From Siphonobacter sp. BAB-5405 (GTDB lineage Bacteria > Bacteroidota > Bacteroidia > Cytophagales > Spirosomataceae), in assembly GCF_002872335.1 (NCBI RefSeq), contig NZ_NJAG01000011.1:1-64000 (forward strand): DNA of 64,000 bases, given 5' to 3'. Below are positions 44,175 to 53,376 of the stretch, piece after piece. Positions within the stretch are counted from its first letter, which is position 1. Each line of letters begins with the position of its first letter. A program made the translations under genes and the position numbers. The notes beneath the pieces were generated by a model. That model had not been told where the DNA came from and searched no databases. It was given only the letters and a program-made list of their open reading frames with translations.

Positions 44175-44205
44175 TACTGTTTCACTACCCTTGATCCCAG
44201 AACCT

Positions 44206-46605
44206 ATGCTGAAGAACTATTTGCAAATAGCCCTGCGTAATCTCCGACGGAATCCCCTATATAGTCTGCTCAACATTGGCGGACTCGCCACTGGGCTGGC
44301 CGTCAGTATTCTGATTCTGCTGTACGTCGTTCATGAATACAGTTACGATACGTTTCATCAGAACGGTGATCGGATTTTCCAGACGATGGACCGGATGCCT
44401 TACGGTGAAACGCACATTCAGACCCAGTCCCTGTCGGTGCAACTGGGACCGCGTACGCAGGCGGCCCGACCGGATCTGGTGGAAGCAACGGTTCGTACGC
44501 GACCTTCCATGCGAACGGTCCTGAAAACGGCCACGAACTTCCACTCTTTCGAGGATCAGCTTCTCTTTGCCGACCCTTCCTTTCTGACTGTCTTTACGTA
44601 CCCCCTACAAAAAGGAAATGCGGCCACGGCCCTGACCAGGCCCAATACGATTGTGCTTTCCCCGGAATTAGCCCGGAAGTACTTTGGAGCGGCTAATCCA
44701 CTGGGTAAAACGCTGGTCTACGATAACAAACTACCGCTGGAAGTAACCGGCGTGCTGGAAAGCCTGCCTTCGCACAGTACGCTTTCCTTCTCCGCACTCA
44801 TTTCCTTCGCCACGCAAAAAAATCTGGTTTCTTACGACGGTGGATTACGCCAGCAACTGGAATACAGTCACGTTGGCGGCGGGGCTTTTCAGACGTATTT
44901 TCTGCTGACGAAAGCCGAACACCGATCGAAAGTAGAACGGCTGATTCGTCAGTTGCACCTGAAAGATCATCCCGTTAAAAAGGGTGAAAAAACGGAAGAG
45001 TTTATTTTAGAACCTTTCACCGATCTTCATCTGCACGGCATCATGGTGGATCATTCCCAGCAGTACCACGGGTTGTTTACAGGCATTGCCCTGGGTATTT
45101 TGCTACTGGCCCTGATCAACTACATGAACCTGACTACGGCCCGGGCTACCCAGCGAGCCAAAGAAGTAGGCGTACGGAAAGTACTTGGTGGCTTACGGAG
45201 TAATCTGGCCGCTCAGTTTTATACCGAATCCGTATTGATTACCCTGATTTCCTTTGGGCTGAGTCTGTTGCTGGTTGAAGCCTTACGGCCTTTCTTTTTT
45301 CAGTGGCTGGATCTTCACATCAGCGATACCTTCCTGAGTACGCCGCTCTTTATTGGCTTACTGGCGGGTCTGCTGGTGGCCTGTACGCTGTTGGCGGGCA
45401 GTTATCCGGCTCTGCTGCTCTCCCGGTTTGCTCCGGCCGAAGTATTGAAAGGACGTTTTTCAAAAGCAAATGGGATCAACATTCGCCGCGTCCTGACCAT
45501 CTTTCAGTTTTCGGTTTCCATTGGTTTGATTGTGTGCAGTCTGATTGTCAAGAACCAGCTTGATTTTCTCCGGCATCAGAATATCGGACTGGATCGCGAC
45601 GGGATTGTGGTAATTACCGTTCCTCAGACGATGATTCCTCATTACGCCGCATTCAAGCAGGAACTCCGGCAACAGGCGGGGATTCAGAACGTAGCGGCGG
45701 CGAGCTGGCCGCTGTTCAAGGGTGGCGTGAGCATGTTCTTTACGGAGTCGCCGATTACCAAAAAGGAGATTTCTTTCCAGATTACGGCCGTGGATAATTC
45801 CTTTTTCCAGACCATGAATGTACCCTGGAAAATCAAGCCCTCCCGGCCTTATTCGGCCAATCCTCCTTCATTGATTCTGAATGAATCAGCGGTGAAAGAG
45901 TTCGGATTTTCGGAAAGCCCGATTGGCGAAAAAATCAAGCTGGGCATCCAGCCTGCCGAAGTGGTGGGAGTCGTCAAAGATTTCAACCTTTTTTCCAGCA
46001 AGCACCCACAGGGCGGACTGGGCATTTCGGTAGTAGCCGATACAACACGAGAACTGATGACCTACGGCGGCTGCCTGTACCTGAAGCTGGCCGCTGGCGG
46101 CAACGTAACCACCCGACTGGCCGCCGTGGAATCGGTATTCAAAAAATACGAGACGGAATATCCCTTCGAGTACTACTTCCTCGACGAAGCCTACGACGCT
46201 CTGTACAAAGCCGAAAGTAAACTGGGCACGATGCTGACGGCCTTTACCGGTCTGGCCATTCTGATTGCCTGCCTTGGCCTGTTTGGGCTGGCTACCTTTG
46301 CCGTGGAAACCCGCCGCAAGGAAATTGGCATCCGTAAAGTCCTGGGGGCCAGCTTATCCAGCATTACGATACTCTTGTCGAAAGAATTTTTAAGACTGGT
46401 ACTGATTGCCAATGTCATCGCGTTTCCGCTGGCCTGGTATTTCATGCAGGACTGGTTGCAGGCCTACGCCATTCGTATTCAAATGGGCTGGGTAGCGTTT
46501 GCTGTGTCGGGGTTCATCGCTCTGGTGATTGCGTTTGTCACCGTCAGCAGCCAGGCCATCCGGGCGGCGAATGCGGACCCGGTGAAGAGTCTGAAAAGTG
46601 AATAA
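44206..46605 (+). CDS. MacB/FtsX-like ABC transporter permease P10
   Basis: 799 residues from the ATG at 44206, where MLKNYLQIALRNLRRNPLYS begins; a TTG at 44191 is also in frame but falls outside the conserved start. Signature INYMNLTTARATQRAKEVGVRKVLGGLRSNLAAQFYTES. The first periplasmic core ends with a His-containing stretch TDLHLHGIMVDHSQQYHG. The second half has VETRRKEIGIRKVLGASLSS. The tail NADPVKSLKSE has the ADP variant shared only with P11 and P12, so this trio seems to have diversified together. First gene behind module 5. Confidence 0.95.
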   Translation: MLKNYLQIALRNLRRNPLYSLLNIGGLATGLAVSILILLYVVHEYSYDTFHQNGDRIFQTMDRMPYGETHIQTQSLSVQLGPRTQAARPDLVEATVRTRPSMRTVLKTATNFHSFEDQLLFADPSFLTVFTYPLQKGNAATALTRPNTIVLSPELARKYFGAANPLGKTLVYDNKLPLEVTGVLESLPSHSTLSFSALISFATQKNLVSYDGGLRQQLEYSHVGGGAFQTYFLLTKAEHRSKVERLIRQLHLKDHPVKKGEKTEEFILEPFTDLHLHGIMVDHSQQYHGLFTGIALGILLLALINYMNLTTARATQRAKEVGVRKVLGGLRSNLAAQFYTESVLITLISFGLSLLLVEALRPFFFQWLDLHISDTFLSTPLFIGLLAGLLVACTLLAGSYPALLLSRFAPAEVLKGRFSKANGINIRRVLTIFQFSVSIGLIVCSLIVKNQLDFLRHQNIGLDRDGIVVITVPQTMIPHYAAFKQELRQQAGIQNVAAASWPLFKGGVSMFFTESPITKKEISFQITAVDNSFFQTMNVPWKIKPSRPYSANPPSLILNESAVKEFGFSESPIGEKIKLGIQPAEVVGVVKDFNLFSSKHPQGGLGISVVADTTRELMTYGGCLYLKLAAGGNVTTRLAAVESVFKKYETEYPFEYYFLDEAYDALYKAESKLGTMLTAFTGLAILIACLGLFGLATFAVETRRKEIGIRKVLGASLSSITILLSKEFLRLVLIANVIAFPLAWYFMQDWLQAYAIRIQMGWVAFAVSGFIALVIAFVTVSSQAIRAANADPVKSLKSE

Positions 46606-46647
46606 ATGCTCCGTATTCCTGTTTGCTTTTGCTAATCCCTTATCCTT

Positions 46648-49032
46648 ATGCTGAAAAACCATATCAAAATCACCTTCCGCAATTTGTGGCGAAACAAAAT
46701 GTATTCGGGACTCAATATCGGGGGCCTGGCCCTCGGGATGACCGCTTCGATTCTGCTTTTGTTGTGGGTGCAGAATGAACTGCGTTTTGATACCTATCAT
46801 CAACGGGCGAGTCAGATCTATCGGGTTACCAATACGCTTAAAATCAGTCCGCAGGATACATGGACGTGGTCCAACTCACCCCTGATCATGGGGGATTTCG
46901 CCCAGAAGCAAATTCCGGAAATTGAAAAAATAACCCGTTTTCAGAAGCCCTGGAGCCCCCTCGTATTTCGGGTAAACGATGAGCTTTTCAAAGAGTCGAA
47001 CGTCGCGTATATTGATTCAACCTGGTTTGAGGTTTTCGATTACGCCTTCGTCATGGGTAGTCCCAAAGTTGTTTTCAAGGACTACAACAGCATTGTTCTG
47101 ACCCAGTCCAAAGCAAAAACGTTTTTCGGGGATGCTGCTGCGGCTATTGGTCAGACCATTCGCCTCGATTCCACGGACTATGTTGTCAAAGCCATCGTCA
47201 GGGATAATCCGGCCCAGTCCAGCTTTCAGTTCGATCTGATGTTGCCCATTGCGGCACTCCTGAAAAATCCGGAAGACGCCGCCAACGATCGCCAGTGGGG
47301 AAACTTTAATTATCAACTGTTCCTGCAACTGGTGCCTGGATCCAGTACCAAAGCCATCGGAGCGAAACTGACAAACCTCTTTCGTACCTACAAAAAAGAC
47401 ACGCACACTATTGCCAGCCTTTTGCCACTGACCGACATCCACTTTGCCAAAGGGTTTCAGCGGGATGAGTTAGCCATCGGCAATGAACGTACCACGCAGA
47501 TTCTGGGTATCGTTGGCTTACTGATTCTCATCATTGCCTGCATCAACTACGTAAACCTGTCCACCGCCCGAGCAAGTACCCGGTCCAAGGAAGTGGGCAT
47601 CAAGAAGCTGATTGGAGCCGAACGGGGCCGCTTATTTGGGCAGTTTCTGACGGAATCGCTGGTTTTCACGCTTCTAGCCCTGTGCCTCACACTGGCTTTG
47701 GTCGAACTGCTGTTACCCTTTTTTAATGACTTTACGAGAAAACAGTTTGTGTTTACCCTCAGCGATCCCGGTGTAGCGGGCATCCTGCTGGGAACAGGGC
47801 TGGTGACCATTTTTCTATCGGGCCTTTATCCGGCCCTGCTGCTTTCTTCCTTTCAGCCCATGCAGGTTCTGAAAGGCAACCAGCTCCTGGGAACGAAAAC
47901 AACGCACTTCCGAAAAGCACTGGTGATTCTGCAGTTTACCATTTCCATTACCCTGATCATTGGCACGCTGGGTATTTTCAAACAACTCCGTTTCATCCAG
48001 ACGCACGATCCGGGGTATGCCCGGGAAGGAATTTTCAGCTTCGAACTCCCTTCCGATGAGGTCAGAAACCGTACGGAGCGGGAAGCGTTCAAAACCCAGC
48101 TTCGTTCCCTGACTGTCCTTGAGGGCGTAACCGCGACCAGTCTTCCGCTTGAAAACAACCCCAACAGTATGGCGGGTAATCTGGAGTGGAAAGGCAAGGC
48201 GGAAGACTTCAACCCTACCGTTTCGGCGTTGTCGGTTGAACCTGAGTTCCAGCCTATCTTCAACCTCAAACTGGTAGAAGGCCGTTGGTTCAGTCATGCC
48301 GTACGCATGGATACGGCTCACGTTATTCTCAACGAAAAAGCGATCAAAACCCTGGGGTTGAAGCCGCCCTATCTCGGACAAGCCATTACGTTTCGGGGGA
48401 GAACCGGGCAAATTATTGGAATTGCGAAAGATTTTCATTTCCGCAATTTTCACGAAGCCATCGCTCCGGCCATTTTGTTCTACGATCACTCCTGGCAGCG
48501 TACGTTTTACGTGAAAGCCTCCCTGGCGAGTACCTCGCGAGCCCTGGCGGAAACGGAGAAAGTGTGGAAACGCCTGTATCCAAACCAGCCCTTTGAGTAT
48601 CATTTTGTCGAAGAGAGCTTTCAGCGGCTACACGAGCTGGAACGGCGGACCGGAACACTTTTCAACCTGTTCGCCATGATCGCTATTCTTATTTCCTGCC
48701 TGGGTCTTTTTGGGTTAGCTACGTACACTGTAGAAGTTCGAACGAAAGAAATCGGGATTAGAAAAGTATTGGGAGCCAGCGTGTTCCATATTACCAGCCT
48801 CATTTCCAAAGATTTCGTCGCCCTGATTCTCATTGCGTTCGCTATTGCCTCCCCCCTGGCCTGGTATGCCCTCAATCGCTGGCTGGAAGACTTTGCTTAC
48901 AAGGCCCACATCAGCGGGCTTACGTTTGGAATCGGCGGACTGATTGCTCTGACCGTAGCCATTCTGACCGTTTCTACGCAGGCTGTTCGGGCAGCCAATG
49001 CCGACCCGGTGAAGAGTTTAAAAAATGAGTAA
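46648..49032 (+). CDS. MacB/FtsX-like ABC transporter permease P11
   Basis: 794 residues starting MLKNHIKITFRNLWRNKMYS, 42 bases after P10. Signature INYVNLSTARASTRSKEVGIKKLIGAERGRLFGQFLTES, with the usual IRK changed to IKK. Second periplasmic core with RGRTGQIIGIAKDFHF; VEVRTKEIGIRKVLGAS in the second FtsX half; tail NADPVKSLKNE, the only one ending in KNE. Middle gene of the P10-P11-P12 unit. Confidence 0.95.
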   Translation: MLKNHIKITFRNLWRNKMYSGLNIGGLALGMTASILLLLWVQNELRFDTYHQRASQIYRVTNTLKISPQDTWTWSNSPLIMGDFAQKQIPEIEKITRFQKPWSPLVFRVNDELFKESNVAYIDSTWFEVFDYAFVMGSPKVVFKDYNSIVLTQSKAKTFFGDAAAAIGQTIRLDSTDYVVKAIVRDNPAQSSFQFDLMLPIAALLKNPEDAANDRQWGNFNYQLFLQLVPGSSTKAIGAKLTNLFRTYKKDTHTIASLLPLTDIHFAKGFQRDELAIGNERTTQILGIVGLLILIIACINYVNLSTARASTRSKEVGIKKLIGAERGRLFGQFLTESLVFTLLALCLTLALVELLLPFFNDFTRKQFVFTLSDPGVAGILLGTGLVTIFLSGLYPALLLSSFQPMQVLKGNQLLGTKTTHFRKALVILQFTISITLIIGTLGIFKQLRFIQTHDPGYAREGIFSFELPSDEVRNRTEREAFKTQLRSLTVLEGVTATSLPLENNPNSMAGNLEWKGKAEDFNPTVSALSVEPEFQPIFNLKLVEGRWFSHAVRMDTAHVILNEKAIKTLGLKPPYLGQAITFRGRTGQIIGIAKDFHFRNFHEAIAPAILFYDHSWQRTFYVKASLASTSRALAETEKVWKRLYPNQPFEYHFVEESFQRLHELERRTGTLFNLFAMIAILISCLGLFGLATYTVEVRTKEIGIRKVLGASVFHITSLISKDFVALILIAFAIASPLAWYALNRWLEDFAYKAHISGLTFGIGGLIALTVAILTVSTQAVRAANADPVKSLKNE

Positions 49033-49088
49033 CTCGTTCAGATTTATTGATCAGGGGGTCTAAGAGCCCCCTTTCCAACCTTTATATC

Positions 49089-51554
49089 ATGTTCAAAAAT
49101 TACCTTAAAATTGCTCTCCGCACGCTCTGGCGAAACCGACTGACGACCAGTATCAATATCCTGGGTCTGGCGGTAGGGATTTCGGCCTGTATTGTCATTT
49201 TCCTATTAGTTAATTTTGAATTTAGCTTTGATCGGCACCCGCCCGATGCCGATCGGATTTACCGGCTCGTGACAGAATTCAAATTTGGCGACGATCCGGG
49301 GCATAATGCTGGCGTTTCAGCTCCTATCCCCGAAAGCATTCGTCGGGAGGTAACGGGTTTGGAAACCGTAGCACACGTTCACCTGGAAAGTTTTGAGCAG
49401 ATCGAAGTACCACGTTCGCGGCAAACTCCCGTACTCTTTCCAGCAACGAAGGAATCGTCTTCCGAGCTCATCTTTACGGATGCTCAATTCTTTAAGATTC
49501 TACCGACTGAATGGATTGCAGGCTCGCCTCAGACTTCGCTCGCCAAACCTAATCAGATCGTCCTGACGCAACGCCTGGCTGAACGTTATTTCGGAGCGGC
49601 ATCGGCGGCCTTACTGGGTCGTACCCTACGGGCTGTTTCCTACCGGGATACGCTGGAACTGACGGTATCGGGCCTTGTCAAAAATGCCGTTGAGCGAAGT
49701 GACTTCTCATATCCGGCCTACTTATCGCTGAGTACCCTTACGGCCAGCAAAAAACGTCGCGAAAACTACGGTTTTGATGCCTGGACGAACACCAATGGTT
49801 CGTCCCAATGCCTGGTAAAAATCAAGCCCGGTACCAACCCTGATCAACTGGCTCAAAAGATTACAAAACTGGCCGACAGCCACTCCGGAGATTTATCCAT
49901 CGAGTGGAAACGCTGGTTTAATTTACAGCCTCTGTCCGACGTTCATTTTAATCAAACCTACGCCAATGGCATTCGGGTAGCCCACAAGCCTACCCTGTAT
50001 GGCCTGGCTGCCGTGGGTGTGTTTCTGCTGCTGCTGGCGTCCATCAATTTTGTGAATCTGTCTACGGCCCAGGCCAGTCAACGTGGCAAGGAAATCGGTA
50101 TTCGCAAAACCCTGGGCAGCCGCCGCAGTCATCTTATTTCGCAGTTGCTCGGCGAGACGCTGCTGGTAACCGTCGTAGCCGTTCTGCTCTCGGTGGCTCT
50201 GGCTGAGTTGGGTCTGATCTACCTGAGTGAACTGATACCGTCGGGCGTGGAGCTTGACTTAAGCCAGCCTACTTTCTGGCTGTTCCTGCTGGTAATGGCA
50301 CTGCTTACGTCTCTGCTTTCTGGCATTTATCCGGGCTGGCTGATCTCCCGTTTTTCGCCTGTTCTTACGCTCCGCGGTTCGAACCTTTCTGTGCAGGCCG
50401 GGAAAATTGGGCTTCGTCGGGTACTCATCATTTCGCAGTTTGTGATTGCCCAACTGTTCATTATTGGAGCTTTATTCGTCAGTCGGCAATTGCAGTACAT
50501 GATTCAGAAAGACCTGGGTTTTAACCGGGAGGCCATCGTTACTTTTCAGGTACCGAGTAAATATTTCTGGACCGGTGATCAGAATCAACGCATGACGCTG
50601 GCCGATCGTATCCGAAAACTTTCGGGCGTTAAACAGGTCAGTCTGGCGAATCAGTCGCCGATTTCTTCAGGGTACAGTTCATCCATGATGAACGCCGTTC
50701 GCAACAAACAGAAAGTATCGATTAATGTGTACCGCAAGGACGGCGATACGCAATACCTGAATCTCTTCGGGTTTCATCTGTTGGCGGGGAGAAATTTCGC
50801 CGAAAGCGATACCACGAACGAACTGGTTATCAACGAAACCCTGGCCCGACAGATGGGTTTCAGACAACCCGCGGAAGCCATTGGCCAATTCCTGCAATAC
50901 GGGAATGGTGCCCAGATTCCGGTGGTGGGGGTTGTACAGGATTTTCACGGTCGTTCATTGCACGAATCCATTCAGCCCACAGCCTTGATGACCAACAGCC
51001 CTAGTAGCCTATACCAATTCAACGTGCGATTACAGACGGGCAGTGCTCAGGCGTTCGATGCTACGCTGGCTCAGATCAAACAGCTCTGGAATGAAACGTA
51101 CCGTGGCGAGGATTTCTCGTATGCCTTCTTCGACGATGAAATTGCCAGGCTCTATGACAAAGAGCGGAATCTGGTAAAGCTTACCAATTTAGCTACGGGA
51201 GTGGCCATTTTTATCAGTTGTCTGGGCCTGTTTGGGTTAGTCACCTTTACTGCCGAGCGACGTACCAAAGAAATCGGTATCCGGAAAGTATTGGGAGCTT
51301 CGGTTTCCCAACTGGTGGCGTTACTCTCCAAAGAATTTCTGATTCTGGTCGGACTGGCTTTCCTGCTGGCGGCTCCGGCGGCGTGGTATTTTCTGCGGGA
51401 ATGGCTGAATGGCTTTGCTTACCGTACGGAGCTAAGCTGGTGGCTGTTTGCAACGGCGGGTATACTGGCTCTGCTGGTGGCCTTGCTAACGGTGAGTACG
51501 CAGGCGATCCGGGCGGCGAATGCGGACCCGGTGAAAGCCCTGAAAACCGAGTAG
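49089..51554 (+). CDS. MacB/FtsX-like ABC transporter permease P12
   Basis: 821 residues from the ATG at 49089 (MFKNYLKIALRTLWRNR); the in-frame ATG at 49047 adds 14 unrelated residues. Longest of the array, with extra sequence in the first periplasmic core (SRQTPVLFPATKESSS region). Signature INFVNLSTAQASQRGKEIGIRKTLGSRRSHLISQLLGET. In its first half it resembles the P3 subgroup (STAQA), but the C-terminal half (SCLGLFGLVTFTAERRTKEIGIRK, NADPVKALKTE) fits P10/P11, so recombination between subgroups is possible. Last gene of the array proper. Confidence 0.95.
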   Translation: MFKNYLKIALRTLWRNRLTTSINILGLAVGISACIVIFLLVNFEFSFDRHPPDADRIYRLVTEFKFGDDPGHNAGVSAPIPESIRREVTGLETVAHVHLESFEQIEVPRSRQTPVLFPATKESSSELIFTDAQFFKILPTEWIAGSPQTSLAKPNQIVLTQRLAERYFGAASAALLGRTLRAVSYRDTLELTVSGLVKNAVERSDFSYPAYLSLSTLTASKKRRENYGFDAWTNTNGSSQCLVKIKPGTNPDQLAQKITKLADSHSGDLSIEWKRWFNLQPLSDVHFNQTYANGIRVAHKPTLYGLAAVGVFLLLLASINFVNLSTAQASQRGKEIGIRKTLGSRRSHLISQLLGETLLVTVVAVLLSVALAELGLIYLSELIPSGVELDLSQPTFWLFLLVMALLTSLLSGIYPGWLISRFSPVLTLRGSNLSVQAGKIGLRRVLIISQFVIAQLFIIGALFVSRQLQYMIQKDLGFNREAIVTFQVPSKYFWTGDQNQRMTLADRIRKLSGVKQVSLANQSPISSGYSSSMMNAVRNKQKVSINVYRKDGDTQYLNLFGFHLLAGRNFAESDTTNELVINETLARQMGFRQPAEAIGQFLQYGNGAQIPVVGVVQDFHGRSLHESIQPTALMTNSPSSLYQFNVRLQTGSAQAFDATLAQIKQLWNETYRGEDFSYAFFDDEIARLYDKERNLVKLTNLATGVAIFISCLGLFGLVTFTAERRTKEIGIRKVLGASVSQLVALLSKEFLILVGLAFLLAAPAAWYFLREWLNGFAYRTELSWWLFATAGILALLVALLTVSTQAIRAANADPVKALKTE

Positions 51555-51565
51555 TCCATTTCCAG

Positions 51566-51635
51566 TACAAAGCTTGAAACCACTCAGACTTATTGCCTAT
51601 GGGCCCCGTGAGTCTGAGTGGTTTCAAGCTTTGTA
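51566..51635 (+). terminator. Very long perfect hairpin ending the permease array
   Basis: Perfect 25-bp arms (51566-51590 and 51611-51635), beginning TACAAAGCTTGAAACC, around a 20-base loop containing GGGCCCC. It starts 11 bases after the P12 stop. Much longer than an ordinary intrinsic terminator and without a T run; probably a terminator or mRNA 3' stabiliser. Confidence 0.6.
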
Positions 51636-51659
51636 TCCTGATACAAAATGGCAGTTTTT

Positions 51660-51715
51660 AATTGTATCCTTGGGTACTTTTCTGACATTTTAGCCGATTG
51701 GCATGTATTTTTCTC
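51660..51715 (+). promoter_or_regulatory. Possible sigma-54-like promoter of the CbpA/CbpM operon
   Basis: TTGGCATGTATTTTTC with its GG at 51700 resembles a sigma-54 -24 element with a poor -12, about 80 bases before the CbpA ATG. It lacks the paired GTTCG-N4-CGAAC sites of the permease modules. A dyad of TACAA/TTGTA type lies just upstream (about 51640-51670). Single occurrence, so tentative. Confidence 0.3.
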
Positions 51716-51780
51716 CGGATTAACAGGACCATTCAGTCTCGAATCGTACCACACTTTATAACCCTAGCAGGAAAACCTCC

Positions 51781-52698
51781 ATGGCCTTCATTGATTATTA
51801 CCAAATCCTGGGCCTGACTAAATCAGCGTCCGATGAAGATATAAAAAAAGCGTATCGGAAGTTGGCCCGGAAATACCACCCGGATGTAAATCCCAACAAC
51901 GCCGAAGCTACGCTTAAGTTTCAGCAGATTAACGAAGCCAACGAAGTACTCAGCGACCCGGAAAAACGTAAAAAGTACGATCAGTACGGCGAGAACTGGC
52001 AACAGGCGGACCAGTACGAGGCCTACGAACAGGCCCGCCGGGCCCAGGGCGGTGGCTCGTACGGTGGCGATGCCGGTAGCTGGTTTAGTGGTGACGGCGG
52101 TGATTTCAGCGGCTTTACGGGTGATAATTTCTCGGAATTTTTCCAGTCCATGTTCGGTGGTGAACGCAGCGGCGGCCGTCGAACGCAGCAATACCGGGGC
52201 CAGGATTACAACGCTGAACTACAACTGAACCTACGCGATGCGTACGAAACGCACAAACAAACCCTGACGGTCAACGGTAAAAATATTCGAATCACCATTC
52301 CGGCGGGCGTGGCCAACGAACAGGTCATCAAGCTGAAAGGGTACGGTGCCCCCGGCCAGAATGGCGGGCCAGATGGTGATTTGTACATTACCTTCAAGAT
52401 TGCTGAAGATCCGACCTTTAAACGTCAGGGAAATGACCTCTACGCCACGCTGGATCTGGACTTGTATACGGCGGTGCTGGGCGGTGACGTAACCATTGAT
52501 ACGCTGACGGGAAAAGTGAAAGTGCCCATCAAACCCGAAACGCAGAACGGTACGAAAGTGCGGTTACGCGGCAAAGGTTTCCCGGTCTATAAGAAAGACG
52601 GAGAATTTGGCGATTTGATCCTGAGCTGGTCGATTAAAATCCCCACCAATCTGACGGATCGACAAAAGGAATTGTTTCAGGAATTAGCTCAATCATAA
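51781..52698 (+). CDS. cbpA: CbpA-like J-domain co-chaperone
   Basis: 305 residues. J domain 4-70 with the invariant His33-Pro34-Asp35 that stimulates the DnaK ATPase. Then a Gly/Phe-rich stretch (~85-135), no zinc-finger cysteines, and the two beta-barrel client-binding domains of the DnaJ C-terminal region (from ~140, [32 protein letters not shown]). The absence of the zinc finger and the ~300-residue length mark the CbpA/class B type rather than DnaJ. It helps DnaK bind unfolded proteins in the cytoplasm. The next gene encodes its probable modulator. Confidence 0.93.
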   Translation: MAFIDYYQILGLTKSASDEDIKKAYRKLARKYHPDVNPNNAEATLKFQQINEANEVLSDPEKRKKYDQYGENWQQADQYEAYEQARRAQGGGSYGGDAGSWFSGDGGDFSGFTGDNFSEFFQSMFGGERSGGRRTQQYRGQDYNAELQLNLRDAYETHKQTLTVNGKNIRITIPAGVANEQVIKLKGYGAPGQNGGPDGDLYITFKIAEDPTFKRQGNDLYATLDLDLYTAVLGGDVTIDTLTGKVKVPIKPETQNGTKVRLRGKGFPVYKKDGEFGDLILSWSIKIPTNLTDRQKELFQELAQS

Positions 52699-52699
52699 G

Positions 52700-52984
52700 A
52701 TGGAAAGAAGTGAATGGATTGCCATCAGCGATTGCTGTACGCATTATAACATCGAAATTTCGTTCGTCGATTCGTTACAGGATTACGGACTCATCGAAAT
52801 CACCCGTATTCAGGAGTCGCAGTATATTCACGAAGACCGCTTACCGGCTCTGGAACGGTTCATCCGACTCCATTACGACCTGAATATCAACCTGGAAGGT
52901 ATTGACGTGATTACGCAGCTGGTCCAACAAGTCGAGCAATTGCAACACGAAATAGCCTTGCTTAGAAGTCAGTTTCCGCGATAG
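52700..52984 (+). CDS. cbpM: CbpM-like chaperone modulator
   Basis: 94 residues, starting one base after the CbpA stop, so translationally close. The sequence (IAISDCCTHYNIEISFVDSLQDYGLIEI then LERFIRLHYDLNINLEGIDVI and a C-terminal coiled coil) is that of CbpM, a MerR-like helical protein without DNA-binding role that in E. coli binds the J domain of CbpA and inhibits it. Gene order cbpA-cbpM is as in E. coli. Role here inferred from family and neighbour. Confidence 0.9.
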   Translation: MERSEWIAISDCCTHYNIEISFVDSLQDYGLIEITRIQESQYIHEDRLPALERFIRLHYDLNINLEGIDVITQLVQQVEQLQHEIALLRSQFPR

Positions 52985-53002
52985 CTGGTTCATCCGCCAT
53001 TC

Positions 53003-53032
53003 AAAAGGGTTGCTCGTTTGAGCAACCCTTTT
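53003..53032 (+). terminator. Intrinsic terminator of cbpA-cbpM
   Basis: Perfect 13-bp arms AAAAGGGTTGCTC (53003-53015) and GAGCAACCCTTTT (53020-53032), loop of 4 bases. It may serve both strands, as the emfourin gene converges from the right. Confidence 0.85.
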
Positions 53033-53066
53033 CTGTAAACAGGCGAGTCATTACCTTTCAGGATTT

Positions 53067-53366
53067 CTACCGTAACGATTTGGGCTTAAGGTACTTCTTC
53101 AACACACCCACCAGCGGCTTCAATGATTCCGGTAAGGTCTGATCGGTATACGCCGCAGTATAGGTTTGCTCCTGATCTTCCACCCGCACGTGGTACTGGT
53201 AGCCATCCCGCATGGCGGAAGGATTGGGTTCAGCCTCCGTCCAGTTCGTGTTCGTTACGGATTCCTGGATAGCCTGCACTTCGTCGGCTTCCAGCTGATC
53301 CGTGTCCAGGCTACATTCTTTCAAAGCCCCCATAAAACCGCCCGATTGTTGCAATTGTACTTTCAT
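53067..53366 (-). CDS. Emfourin-type inhibitor of M4 metallopeptidase
   Basis: 99 residues, no signal peptide. MKVQLQQSGGFMGALKEC with the GGF-G motif, the acidic middle and the C-terminal LKPLVGVLKKYLKP are typical of emfourin, the small cytoplasmic inhibitor encoded beside protealysin-like proteases and thought to protect the cell from them. It begins 10 bases after the protease stop on the same strand, so the two are one operon. The partnership is well founded on family and context. Confidence 0.88.
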   Translation of the reverse strand: MKVQLQQSGGFMGALKECSLDTDQLEADEVQAIQESVTNTNWTEAEPNPSAMRDGYQYHVRVEDQEQTYTAAYTDQTLPESLKPLVGVLKKYLKPKSLR

Positions 53367-53376
53367 AACCGGGTCT

